Part shown: piece after piece, positions 44,438 to 52,841 of the stretch
Layout of the letters: the number at the start of each line of letters is the position of its first letter
Numbering within the stretch: position 1 is the first letter of the stretch
Source: Burkholderiales bacterium
Lineage (GTDB): Bacteria; Pseudomonadota; Gammaproteobacteria; Burkholderiales; Burkholderiaceae_C
Direction: 5' to 3'
Assembly (NCBI GenBank): GCA_003963115.1
Contig: RXJQ01000050.1
Location: 1 to 59,882, forward strand
Length of the DNA stretch: 59,882 nucleotides
Notes under the pieces: model-generated
What the model was told of the DNA's origin: nothing
Seen by the model: only the letters and a program-made list of their open reading frames with translations
Database searches by the model: none
Translations under genes and position numbers: made by a program

Positions 44438-45570
44438 TGGCTTCCGATATCTACTCTCGCTTGTCGCAACTGCGCGCACGTCGCATTGGTGATCCTTCAA
44501 CGGTGGCTTATTTCGATGCCGCGCAGGCGTATAACAGAAGGTTCGCGGCAGATGCCGCCGAAGTTGAAGACTGGGAGTCGCGTGGCACATCAAGCCAGCG
44601 CTGGACCCGGTACGCCATTGGCGCTATGCAAGCCGTCGGTCGGAAGTACACCGAGGTAAGCATGCAGACCGGCGAGCGAGTAGCAGGTCAACTGAGCGAC
44701 CGGCTCGCCAGGGCCGGTATTGACGCCGAATTCAGGCTGCAGGGTTCCGTACCCCTTGATGTGCACATCAGGCGCGTCAGCGATGTTGACGTCTTGGCGA
44801 TCACAAAGGATTTTTATACGTACAGCCAGGTAGGAGTACGGTCATTGCGGGGCGGGTACACAAACCCTTCGGCGCGGACATCCAGTGGTGTCCTCAGTGC
44901 CCTTCGGCTGCAGGTTGAATCTGAACTTGATGCAGCCTTCCCCGCTGCCAAGGTCGACAAGTCAGGCGCGAAGGCGGTCAATTTGTCAGGAGGTTCGCTA
45001 CAGCGGTCGGTAGATGTCGTTCCCGCCCACTGGTATGACACCAAGGAGTACCAGAGCAGTGGTCGCCAAGCCGATCGGGCCGTAACGATTTTTAATAAGA
45101 AGACCTGCGAGACGATCGACAACTTGCCGTTCCTGCATATCGAGCGCGTGGGGAGCCGCTGTGACAGTATCAGTGGGGGGCTGCGCAAGGCCATTAGACT
45201 CTGCAAGAGTGTCAAGGCCGACTCCGACAGAGACATCCCGCTCTCAAGCTACGACATCGCGGCCATCATGTACCACGCGGACATGAGTGCGCTGCGTCTC
45301 GGTCAATATAGCGACCTTGCAGTCCTCGCCGAGACGCAGCGTCACCTGGATGTTCTTTATCAGGACTCGGCAGCTGCCGCCAGACTCTGGGTTCCAGACG
45401 GGAGCCGCGTGATTTTTGATAGTGCAGAAAAGCGCGATGGGCTGCTGCGACTGTCTATAGAGTTGGATGAGCTTATGCGGAATGTCTATCAGGAAAACTT
45501 TCCAAACCAGGCTTTGTCATCTGCGTCGCGCGACGTGCAACGCAGCCTGATCAAGGCGCTGACGGTGTAG
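44437..45570 (+). CDS. CBASS cyclic-oligonucleotide synthase (CD-NTase), first copy
   Basis: The 377-residue protein has the nucleotidyltransferase signature QGSVPLDVHI with Gly103-Ser104, the metal-binding pair Asp116/Asp118 in SDVDVLAI, and the third acidic residue Asp193 in SVDVVPAHWYD, so the active site is complete. The C-terminal helical domain (RKAIRLCKSVK, SSYDIAAIMYH) fits the pol-beta-like OAS1-fold CD-NTases. It should make a cyclic di- or trinucleotide upon phage infection; the product cannot be deduced by eye. Translation is coupled to the upstream Cap15-like effector, forming a minimal type I CBASS without Cap2/Cap3 or HORMA/TRIP13 partners. Confidence 0.85.
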   Translation: MASDIYSRLSQLRARRIGDPSTVAYFDAAQAYNRRFAADAAEVEDWESRGTSSQRWTRYAIGAMQAVGRKYTEVSMQTGERVAGQLSDRLARAGIDAEFRLQGSVPLDVHIRRVSDVDVLAITKDFYTYSQVGVRSLRGGYTNPSARTSSGVLSALRLQVESELDAAFPAAKVDKSGAKAVNLSGGSLQRSVDVVPAHWYDTKEYQSSGRQADRAVTIFNKKTCETIDNLPFLHIERVGSRCDSISGGLRKAIRLCKSVKADSDRDIPLSSYDIAAIMYHADMSALRLGQYSDLAVLAETQRHLDVLYQDSAAAARLWVPDGSRVIFDSAEKRDGLLRLSIELDELMRNVYQENFPNQALSSASRDVQRSLIKALTV

Positions 45571-45713
45571 TGCTGGCCCGCCACGGGCAAGGCAAACGCC
45601 TCGGCCCACGGATCGCGCCCGCTCTCTGCATACCAGCCACCTGGCTAACTCAGCCCAGGTAGAAGAGTATGTACCGGGAAGTCTTTGGCACCACGTTTCC
45701 ATTTTGAGCAGCC

Positions 45714-45723
45714 TGTCCGGACA
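45714..45723. promoter_or_regulatory. Perfect 10-bp palindrome just upstream of the SLATT-like gene
   Basis: TGTCCGGACA is self-complementary and ends four bases before the ATG at 45728. No Shine-Dalgarno sequence lies between. It could be an operator or block translation initiation. It sits in the 157-base gap that separates the first and second CBASS pair, suggesting independent control of the second pair. Confidence 0.35.
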
Positions 45724-45727
45724 AAAC

Positions 45728-46366
45728 ATGAACAAGCAAGAACTCCTGAAGTACATCGCTATTGCTGGGTACGATGTCGGCTTTGGTGCTAAGAAGCACT
45801 TTGCCACCTTTGACATCATCGAAAAAGGACCCGGCTGGCTCGGGTTTGTCTCCTTGGTAGGTGGAATCTATGGGCTGTTCGTCCCTTTCTGGTCGCTCAC
45901 CCATGTCTCCGCAGTGTTTGTCATCTTCGGCGTTGTCTCGCTTTACATCGGCATGTATGGAGCAGAGAAGCAACGCTATGAGGACTGCGGCAAAAAATTG
46001 ACGCAAGGGTTTCACGACCTGCATGCGCTGTACGGAACGGTGAAGAGCATGCCGGACAATGCAGATGTGAGCATGCAGGTTCAGCAAGCGCAGAAGATTC
46101 AGGCCGATGTGCTTGCCTGCTGTATCAGCAAGCAAATCTTTCTGTCTGATTGGTACGCACATTTCAAGTTCTTCTGGCAGGCGCAAATCGACTGGATTGA
46201 CGAGGCGAGACCGTTCCACTTTTTTAGGGACAAGATTCCGCTTTCCGCCTATCTCGTTGCTGGCCTCTTGGTCGTGGCGGGCATCTTTGCATCCCAGCAC
46301 GTGACGTGTTCCGTGAGCCCGGGGGTGATGGTGCCAGCGCCAGCAAAAGAGGTCATCAAACAATGA
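45728..46366 (+). CDS. SLATT-like membrane effector protein
   Basis: The 212-residue protein has two adjacent membrane helices at about 37-57 and 59-77, a long helical cytoplasmic stretch (about 80-165) and a third helix at 172-190. Two helices followed by a helical domain is the layout of SLATT-family proteins, pore-forming effectors known to accompany CD-NTases (SMODS); an additional C-terminal helix is present here. It ends with an ATGA overlap to the second CD-NTase (46363-46366). The ATG at 45728 lacks a clear ribosome site; a TTG eight codons upstream is an alternative. Effector role is inferred from pairing. Confidence 0.7.
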   Translation: MNKQELLKYIAIAGYDVGFGAKKHFATFDIIEKGPGWLGFVSLVGGIYGLFVPFWSLTHVSAVFVIFGVVSLYIGMYGAEKQRYEDCGKKLTQGFHDLHALYGTVKSMPDNADVSMQVQQAQKIQADVLACCISKQIFLSDWYAHFKFFWQAQIDWIDEARPFHFFRDKIPLSAYLVAGLLVVAGIFASQHVTCSVSPGVMVPAPAKEVIKQ

Positions 46367-47664
46367 GCAGCGCCCACTTCGAACAATTTCGTAAGAACCT
46401 TGCTGTTCAAAACGAAGCGGACATCTCCACGTCTTATCGCGAGATAACCAAGCGGCTGAACAAGGACTACTGGGATGGCCTTGAGTCTGACTCGCAGCAC
46501 TGCCTTCAAGTGGGGTCTTACGGGCGCAACACTGCCATTCATGGCGTGAGTGACCTCGACATGGTCTTTGAGCTTCCAGCGAAGAACCTCGAGCGCTTCA
46601 AGGACGTCGAGGGGAATGGGCCGTCGCAGATGCTTCAAGAGGTGAAGCGCTGCATCGCCGGTCGTTATCCAAAGACCAAGCTCAGCGCTGACGGCCAGGT
46701 GGTTGTCGTTGAATTCGGCAAATTCAGGGTCGAAGTTCTGCCAGCCTTTTATAACGCTGCTGACGACTCATACACCTACGGGGATACGCACGATGGTGGC
46801 TCATGGCCGAAGTGCAAGCCACGCCACGAAATCGCCGCCGTTAACGAACGCAACAAGACATCGAACCGAAACCTGAAACGTGTTTGCAAGATGCTTCGGG
46901 CATGGAAGGACTACCAAGGCGCAGCCATGAGCGGGATGCTCATCGACACGCTCGCATACAACTTCTTTAAGGACAACAGCGACTATGACTCGAAGTCCTA
47001 CGCCAGCTACTCGTCGCTAGTCCGGGACGTGTTTGCCTATTTGGCGAACTTGCCTTCGCAGGAATACTGGCTGGCTCCGGGCAGCGATCAGCGCGTGGGC
47101 AGCTCGGGCAACTTTCAGCGCAAGGCGAAGAAGGCGGCTGCAAAATGCCAGGAGGCTCTGGACGCGGACAATGACAAGAAGAGAGAGAAGCTCTGGCGCG
47201 AAGTGTTCGGCAAGCGGTTCTTCCCCAAACTAGGGGGCGAGAAATCCTTCCGAGAGTCTGCGACCTTCCGCCCCACCGAGCAATTCATAGAGGACATGTT
47301 CCCGATGGATATCCGCTTCGATGTCGACATCGACTGCGAAGTCTCTCAGGATGGGCAGAACGAAAACCGAATCCGATGGCTGGAGCAAAAGTTCTTCTGG
47401 CTGCAGTTGAACCGTAGCCTGCGGTTCCACGTCGTGGCCTGTAACGTGCCCAAACCGTACGAAGTGCTTTGGAAGGTGCGCAACGTCGGTCCATTGGCTG
47501 AGAGCAAGAACCAAGTTCGGGGCGAAATCGTCACCGACAAGGGCCACCTTGACAAGATAGAACGCACGTCGTTTCAAGGGCCGCATTTTGTGGAGTGCTA
47601 CGTAGTCAAAGACGGCTACTGCGTTGCGCGGGACCGCATCGACGTGCCCATCGGTAGCCATTGA
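46363..47664 (+). CDS. SMODS-type CD-NTase with C-terminal AGS-C sensor domain, second copy
   Basis: The 433-residue enzyme has the signature VGSYGRNTAIHG with Gly51-Ser52, the metal pair Asp64/Asp66 in SDLDMVFE, and Glu124 in FRVEVLPAFY at the third acidic position. The C-terminal ~110 residues (WLQLNRSLRFHVVACNVPKP ... VRNVGPLAESKNQVRGEI ...) match the AGS-C domain, a predicted sensor found on SMODS enzymes. It should synthesise a cyclic oligonucleotide to activate the overlapping SLATT-like protein. The two CD-NTases in this operon are different in sequence and architecture, so this is not a recent duplication. Confidence 0.85.
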   Translation: MSSAHFEQFRKNLAVQNEADISTSYREITKRLNKDYWDGLESDSQHCLQVGSYGRNTAIHGVSDLDMVFELPAKNLERFKDVEGNGPSQMLQEVKRCIAGRYPKTKLSADGQVVVVEFGKFRVEVLPAFYNAADDSYTYGDTHDGGSWPKCKPRHEIAAVNERNKTSNRNLKRVCKMLRAWKDYQGAAMSGMLIDTLAYNFFKDNSDYDSKSYASYSSLVRDVFAYLANLPSQEYWLAPGSDQRVGSSGNFQRKAKKAAAKCQEALDADNDKKREKLWREVFGKRFFPKLGGEKSFRESATFRPTEQFIEDMFPMDIRFDVDIDCEVSQDGQNENRIRWLEQKFFWLQLNRSLRFHVVACNVPKPYEVLWKVRNVGPLAESKNQVRGEIVTDKGHLDKIERTSFQGPHFVECYVVKDGYCVARDRIDVPIGSH

Positions 47665-47673
47665 GCTACCCAC

Positions 47674-48381
47674 ATGGAAAACATCTATAAGCCCATTGAA
47701 GTTAACGCACTTGAAGCAGCGAAAGCTCAGCTCGACGCGGCTATTGGTCTGTTCTTTTTGAATGCGCATCCGGCCCCGGTTCATTCTTTGATTGGTGCAG
47801 CCCAAGAGCTCTTGAAGGGACTGGTTGCCGCTCACGCGCGAGCGATGGGAGGACCGCCGCCTGAAACGCACTTAGATGCAACGGAATTCGCTCTCCGAGC
47901 GATGGGAACTGCAAAGCTAAACGATGTCCGAAACTTTTTAAAGCACAAGATAGGCAATGCGGAATCGACGGTCGCGATCAGCGCCGACATGAACATGGCC
48001 TGGATTCTTGACTGCCTTTATTGCCTGTCAGTTTTAGGAGAGCCCACGACAGCTTTGGTCGAATTGCATTTGGACTGGGCGTTCGAAGTGCACTTCAGGC
48101 GCACGACCTTCCCGGCTGACATGGCTCACGAAGAAATTCTGAAAGAACTCACATCAGAACGAGGGCATCCCTACGGAACGGTGGATGAAACAGTCCTTTG
48201 GCTAAAGGAGAAATTGGCTGAGCCACGATTCCAATGCGTTCCGGACTGGTTCCGACATTCGGTCGCTGCTTGGCCGGCTAAGGCCGCTGAACCGACGCTC
48301 GGGCAGAAACTATGGGACCTCAAGCCGCCCTTACGGCAGCTCTTGGCAACACACCGGGACGTCGAGATGCCAAACGGCTAA
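47674..48381 (+). CDS. HEPN-like helical protein downstream of the second CD-NTase
   Basis: The 235-residue protein starts nine bases after the CD-NTase stop. Its N-terminal segment (ALEAAKAQLDAAIGLFFLN ... VHSLIGAAQELLKGL) matches a common helical family in which a first helix is followed by a VHSL.GAAQELL motif, related to HEPN-type domains; a canonical RxxxxH RNase motif is not obvious (KHK at about 90 is the nearest). It may be a third part of the second module: toxin, sensor or accessory. Function is unproven, but tight spacing supports co-expression. Confidence 0.5.
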   Translation: MENIYKPIEVNALEAAKAQLDAAIGLFFLNAHPAPVHSLIGAAQELLKGLVAAHARAMGGPPPETHLDATEFALRAMGTAKLNDVRNFLKHKIGNAESTVAISADMNMAWILDCLYCLSVLGEPTTALVELHLDWAFEVHFRRTTFPADMAHEEILKELTSERGHPYGTVDETVLWLKEKLAEPRFQCVPDWFRHSVAAWPAKAAEPTLGQKLWDLKPPLRQLLATHRDVEMPNG

Positions 48382-48459
48382 GCAGGAAGGACAAGCGGAC
48401 GCCCTGCCAACTGCGAGGTGAGCCTGGCTGTGCAATTGAGTTGAATCATAAACCTAGCT

Positions 48460-49209
48460 ATGAATACTGCGGCTACAAAGCGCTTGGCGGCATTGCTCAA
48501 AAACCTGTCGAAGGAGTTTCCTGCGGCAAAATTGCCGAAACGAGTTCCCTATCCAAATCTTCCAAAATCAGGCTGTCTGACACGGAGCCAACAATGGGAG
48601 TCAATGCTGTGGTCAATCGACTCTGCCCGGGCGCACGGCAAGCATGAGCTTCGAGGACTGGCGGTTGCACTATCTCAGGTTATCAGGGCGCGAGCTATCG
48701 AGACTCTGGTCATGGAAGCCCGAGAGTTCCATAAACCCGCGTGGGATGCCGACGACTTACTGTGGGATAAATCGTTACCCTTGAATGAGGCGGGGGACAC
48801 GCGCGCCTCGCTGACGAAAAAGGCTTTCCGAACACTGTCTGTCGACCTCAACGATGCCGTCGTCTTTCCGTCACCTTGGGAGCGCTGGCGACTGCTCAGG
48901 TCACTTCAAAACCTGGGCAAGAAGCGGGAGTGGGGCACGTGGCGGCAAGACCGGAACCATTTCGGTATCGCTTGGAAGCCGTGGCCGATAGTCTGGGTGT
49001 CCAACGGCAATCACAGCACGATGGCAGCACTCATCTGCGGCGGCGGTAAGTTCAAGTGCTATGAGGCATACGACTTCGGCGCTGTGCTGCAGGCCGTAAG
49101 GACTGATGGTGTGCATTGGATTCGCTTGGACACTGGTGAGGTGCTCGAGCCTGTCCGGTCTTTGCCAATGGCGGGTATTTTCGAAATCGGCCGACGACTA
49201 TTGATTTAG
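48460..49209 (+). CDS. Unknown protein with GNHS motif (possible DUF6710-like)
   Basis: The 249-residue soluble protein has a central helical region and a C-terminal half with the striking segment VWVSNGNHSTMAALICGG, followed by YEAYDFGAVLQAVRTDGVHWIRL. The GNHS motif recalls DUF6710 and similar families found near defence genes, but I am not sure of the match. The motif resembles the ParB-type ENxxR/H-H nucleophile patterns only loosely. It follows the HEPN-like gene by 78 bases on the same strand and has a weak ribosome site. Function unknown. Confidence 0.5.
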   Translation: MNTAATKRLAALLKNLSKEFPAAKLPKRVPYPNLPKSGCLTRSQQWESMLWSIDSARAHGKHELRGLAVALSQVIRARAIETLVMEAREFHKPAWDADDLLWDKSLPLNEAGDTRASLTKKAFRTLSVDLNDAVVFPSPWERWRLLRSLQNLGKKREWGTWRQDRNHFGIAWKPWPIVWVSNGNHSTMAALICGGGKFKCYEAYDFGAVLQAVRTDGVHWIRLDTGEVLEPVRSLPMAGIFEIGRRLLI

Positions 49210-49308
49210 CCCAGTCGGGGCTTACGATAGCCTATGCTGCGCCCGCGACCCAAGCACTAAACCGGCGGGGTTGCTTTGACTCAACGCTAAGCGTCAGGGA
49301 AGGCATCT

Positions 49309-50298
49309 ATGACCGATGATGTGCACCACGGTGTAAAGACAATTCAGATTCATGCGAAAACTAGTTACCCAATAGTCTCGGCGTATGAGTTTGAGTTCTT
49401 GAAATCTGAAGCAGAAATTCAGGCGATCTTGAAGCCTTGCACGATCTACTTCATCCTTCAGAGACCACTGCTCTATTTTCAAAACGTCAGGATGGAAAAC
49501 GGTGACATCACATTTGAGATCACGGACGACTCATCGACGGCATCCTTGAGATGCACTTTTGATCCTCGGCTTAATGGATTTGGTGGCTTTGGGGAGGAGC
49601 TTTTGATTGACGTTCAGTTCTACAAGAAAGTCCCCGATACCCAGCCACCATTCAACGATGTGGCAGCACTGAAGATCCTTAACGTCGACAAGAACTTCCT
49701 TGGATGGTTTAGTCCTGCCAAGTTCTTGTACGAATGTCTATCCGGGCACATACAAGCCGAAATCCAGGGTCAGATTGATGCATATCTGGACTACACAGTT
49801 CACTACATAGGGAAGTCCTTTTCGCAGGACATTTGGGACCGCCTTACTGGGCACCACAAGATGCAGCGCATCCTCACTCTTGAAGAGTCCATGAGTTCCA
49901 AGCGTGCGCGAGCCCCCTTCGAAATTTCGTTGATGATGCTTGATATAGATGGCTTTGATGAGGCAAATATCTTTCCATTCTTCGATTTCTGCCTTGCCCC
50001 GGGTATCGAGCCGATCGTACATGAGTTCAGATCAGACGATGATGGCGAGAGCTTCTCAAGCTACTACGCTCCAAAGCTAGATCCTCGGGCTCCGGAACTT
50101 ACGTCCGAAGTCGAAGGAATGCTTGTTAGCACATTCAAGCCAAAATACAACGAAGTTCTTTTCGACAACTATCCTTATTTGAGCAAGGGCACCCGCTCTG
50201 CGGGATACACCCAAAGTCGGCTGTTGATTGAGCGGATGCCAGCGATCCTCCGAACGGAGCACCACACCCAGGAGCTCGTGTTGCCGAGTGAAGCTTAA
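49309..50298 (+). CDS. Unknown island protein (329 residues)
   Basis: The product starts with a good GGGAAGG ribosome site seven bases before the ATG. It is mixed alpha/beta with no membrane helix; a beta-rich first half (QRPLLYFQNVRMENGDITF) precedes a helical middle (DYTVHYIGKSFSQDIWDRL) and a polar C-terminus with FKPKYNEVLFDNYPYL. The protein is moderately A+T-rich in codon choice, unlike the left half of the window. No motif points to an activity. It is the last plus-strand gene before the IS91 element and might be part of the same defence operon or an independent gene. Confidence 0.5.
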   Translation: MTDDVHHGVKTIQIHAKTSYPIVSAYEFEFLKSEAEIQAILKPCTIYFILQRPLLYFQNVRMENGDITFEITDDSSTASLRCTFDPRLNGFGGFGEELLIDVQFYKKVPDTQPPFNDVAALKILNVDKNFLGWFSPAKFLYECLSGHIQAEIQGQIDAYLDYTVHYIGKSFSQDIWDRLTGHHKMQRILTLEESMSSKRARAPFEISLMMLDIDGFDEANIFPFFDFCLAPGIEPIVHEFRSDDDGESFSSYYAPKLDPRAPELTSEVEGMLVSTFKPKYNEVLFDNYPYLSKGTRSAGYTQSRLLIERMPAILRTEHHTQELVLPSEA

Positions 50299-50761
50299 GC
50301 GCGCCCGAGGCGATCATGTCTTTGCCTTTGTGCTGCGGGGCTCGCACCACCGGCGCGACTTTGTCTGGGCGACCGCTTTCAGGCGGTGACTCGAAAGCCC
50401 CGTTGTGTTTAGGGTTGTGAGATACCTGCCCGGCATGACACCAAGGCCACGAACGTGCACGGCCTGAGGGCAGGTGTCGCATAAGCCTCGGGGGAGGAAA
50501 CCGCGGCGAGTGCCTCGGTGCCGGTTTATGGCACCAACTCTATGGCGATTGAGGCACTGGATGGCTGGTCATGGCACAGCCCGATCCCTTCGTTAGTGGT
50601 GCAGCTACCCTGCTGGTAGGCCGAAGCGGCTTGGCACAGGCCGCAATGCCTGGCCTTGAGCGGGCCCACTTGATGGTTGGGTACCGTGCGGGGCGAGCTG
50701 CCCCGGCCCCCCCAGGATGGCGGCGTGGCAGGAAGCGACGGATTGGGTTGGCCTGCTCGGG
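50299..50761. mobile_element. Left (oriIS-side) end of the IS91-type element
   Basis: No protein-coding frame is convincing in these 463 bases. They contain several dyads: ACCTGCCC (50424-50431) with GGGCAGGT (50468-50475), and a hairpin GGTGCC-7-GGCACC (50517-50535). IS91-type elements carry such structures at the replication-origin end downstream of the transposase gene, where the rolling-circle transposase nicks. The exact element end and the GTTC/CTTG-type target could not be fixed by eye. Confidence 0.5.
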
Positions 50762-51952
50762 TCATGGCGGCATAGGCGGTGCGCGAATGGTCTGGCCGCG
50801 CACGAAGGTTTGCAAGACGATCATGGCTTGGCCGCAGTGCCAACAAACGAAGGTGGGCGCGCACGCCGCTGGACTGCTTTGGCTGTCGCCGTTGCCGATC
50901 TGCACTGTGGGTGGCGCCACATGCAACAGCTCGCGCGCCAGCGGCAGGCTCGACTTGCGATGGCTATTGGCGAGCAAGCCATAGTGGCGAATGCGATGCA
51001 AGCCGCTGGGCAGTACATGCAGCAGGAAGCGGCGCATGAACTCGTCAGGTGCCAAGGCCATGGTCTTGTGATGCGTGCGTCCCTTGGCGCGGTAGTCCTT
51101 CCACCTGAAGCTCACACCATGCTCGTCCATGGAAATAAGGCGGCTGTTGGAGATGGCCACCCGGTGCGTGTAGCGTGACAGGTAGGCCAGCACCGCGTCG
51201 GGTCCGGCAAACGGCCGCTTGGCATAGACCACCCACTCGCATTGGCGCATGGGTGCCAGCCAGTTGTTGAAGCAGGCGCCGTCAGCCAGCGCGGCCAGTT
51301 CACCGAAGAACCTCAGCCGCCCGGCCTGATGCAGCCGCAAGACCTCTTCAAGAAAGCGCCGACGCATCAGCCTGGAGAGCACGCGCACCGGCAGGAAGAA
51401 CCCGGGTCGGCAGGCTACCCAGGACTGGCCATCCGGCGCCAGCCCACCACCGGGCACGATGCCATGCACATGCGGGTGGTGCGTGAGGGCCGATCCCCAG
51501 GTGTGCAGCACCAATGTGGCGCCGATGCGCGCGCCCAGGTGCTTGGGATCTGCTGCAATGGTTTGCAGCACTTCGGCCGCCACGTCAAACAACAGGGCGT
51601 AGAGCTCGGCCTTGTTCTGGTACGCCAGATCTGCGAGGGGCGCGGGCAGCGTGAAGACGACGTGGTAGTACTCGACGGGCAGCAGGTCGGCCTGGCGGGC
51701 ATCGAGCCAGCGCTTGGCCGCAGTGCTTTGGCACTTGGGGCAGTGCCGGTTGCGGCAGGAGTTGTACGAAACCAGATCGGTGGCGCAGCCTTCGCAGCGC
51801 AAAACGTGTCCTCCCAGTGCCGCGCTGCGGCACTGCTCGATGGCCGACATGACCTTGAGCTGGGCCAGGCTCAGGTGGCCGCGCTGGCTGTCACGCCAGG
51901 CGGGCCCATGCTGGTGGAATATGTCGGCGACCTCCAAGGCGGGTCGCGCCAC
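50762..51952 (-). CDS. IS91-family rolling-circle transposase
   Basis: From the GTG at 51952 the product is 396 residues beginning (V/M)ARPALEVADIFHQHGPAW, the usual start of this group. An N-terminal zinc region (CEGCATDLVSYNSCRNRHC) is followed by the HUH relaxase motif HPHVHGIVPGGG and the active-site tyrosine region LAYLSRYTHRVAISNSRL. It cleaves single-stranded DNA and moves one strand by rolling-circle transposition. The start codon is preceded by TGAGG that overlaps the integrase stop, so the two are translationally linked, as known for integrase-associated IS91 elements. The gene appears intact. Confidence 0.9.
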   Translation of the reverse strand: MARPALEVADIFHQHGPAWRDSQRGHLSLAQLKVMSAIEQCRSAALGGHVLRCEGCATDLVSYNSCRNRHCPKCQSTAAKRWLDARQADLLPVEYYHVVFTLPAPLADLAYQNKAELYALLFDVAAEVLQTIAADPKHLGARIGATLVLHTWGSALTHHPHVHGIVPGGGLAPDGQSWVACRPGFFLPVRVLSRLMRRRFLEEVLRLHQAGRLRFFGELAALADGACFNNWLAPMRQCEWVVYAKRPFAGPDAVLAYLSRYTHRVAISNSRLISMDEHGVSFRWKDYRAKGRTHHKTMALAPDEFMRRFLLHVLPSGLHRIRHYGLLANSHRKSSLPLARELLHVAPPTVQIGNGDSQSSPAACAPTFVCWHCGQAMIVLQTFVRGQTIRAPPMPP

Positions 51953-51962
51953 AGCAGCGGCC

Positions 51963-52841
51963 TCACGATGAGGGCGGCAGCTCCTCCAGCGGGCCAATCA
52001 CCTCGCGTAGCAAGTCGGTGGCCACGTGGACGTAGATCGACGTGGTCTCCAGCTTCTTGTGGCCCAGCAGCACCTGGATCACCCGGATGTCGACCTTGCG
52101 CTCGAGCAAGTGGGTGGCAAACGAGTGGCGCAGCGTGTGCGTGGTCACGCGCTTGGCAATGCCGGCAGCCGCGGCGGCATCGTGCACGGCGCGGTTGAGT
52201 TGGCGCGCGCTCAACGGCTCCATCGGATCCATGCCCGGGAACAGCCAGCCGTTGGGCAGGATCTTGCCCTGGGCATGCCCGACGCGCCACCAGGCACGCA
52301 GCCGCTGCAACACCACGGGGCTGAGCATGGCATAGCGGTCCTTGGCGCCCTTGCCCTGCTCGACGCGCAGCGCCATGCGCTGGCTGTCGACGTCGCCGAC
52401 CTTGAGTCGGCAGACTTCGCTGGCACGCAGTCCCGCGCCGTAGGCCACCGACAGCGCCGCCTGGTGCTTGATGTTGCGGGCTGCGGCGATCAGTGCGGCC
52501 GCCTCCTGCATGCTCAGCACAACAGGCACGGTGCGCGGCAGTTTGACTGGCTGCATCCTGGCCATCAGCTCGCCGCGGCCCAGTGTGATGTCGAAGAAGA
52601 ACTTCAGCCCGGTCAGCGTCGCATTGAGCGTGACAGGCGAGGTGCCGGTGTCGACAAGGTGCAACTGGAAGTTGCGCAGGTCTTCGATCGTGGCCGTGTC
52701 GGGCGAGCGCTTCAAAAATGCGGTCAACTTGCGAACGGCGCGGATGTAGCCTTCCTGGGTTCTGGGCTCAAGCTTGCGCATGCGCATGTCTTCGATCATG
52801 CGTTGACGCAGCGGCGAGCCCGCGCGGGTGGTTGTGTCCAT
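51963..52841 (-). CDS. Tyrosine recombinase associated with the IS91 element
   Basis: The 292-residue protein has a SAM-like N-terminal core-binding domain and a C-terminal catalytic domain with the first Arg in AGLRASEVCRL, the HTLRHSFATHLL box (His-x-x-Arg) and GHKKLETTSIYVHV with the nucleophilic Tyr. All catalytic residues are present. It recombines DNA via a phosphotyrosine intermediate; in this class of IS91 elements it accompanies the transposase but its precise role is unclear. I start at the ATG at 52841; a longer frame begins at 52871. Confidence 0.9.
   Translation of the reverse strand: MDTTTRAGSPLRQRMIEDMRMRKLEPRTQEGYIRAVRKLTAFLKRSPDTATIEDLRNFQLHLVDTGTSPVTLNATLTGLKFFFDITLGRGELMARMQPVKLPRTVPVVLSMQEAAALIAAARNIKHQAALSVAYGAGLRASEVCRLKVGDVDSQRMALRVEQGKGAKDRYAMLSPVVLQRLRAWWRVGHAQGKILPNGWLFPGMDPMEPLSARQLNRAVHDAAAAAGIAKRVTTHTLRHSFATHLLERKVDIRVIQVLLGHKKLETTSIYVHVATDLLREVIGPLEELPPSS

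Larger units (their letters stand above)
50762..52841 (-). mobile_element. IS91-type element core: tyrosine integrase plus HUH transposase
   Basis: The integrase (51963-52841) and the transposase (50762-51952) form one transcription unit on the minus strand with an almost overlapping junction. Both genes look complete, so the element may be active. It sits between the plus-strand CBASS block and the minus-strand STAND/AAA_13 block and may have delivered or mobilised one of them by one-ended transposition, as IS91/ISCR elements do. True ends are outside the two genes and are not resolved. Confidence 0.75.
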
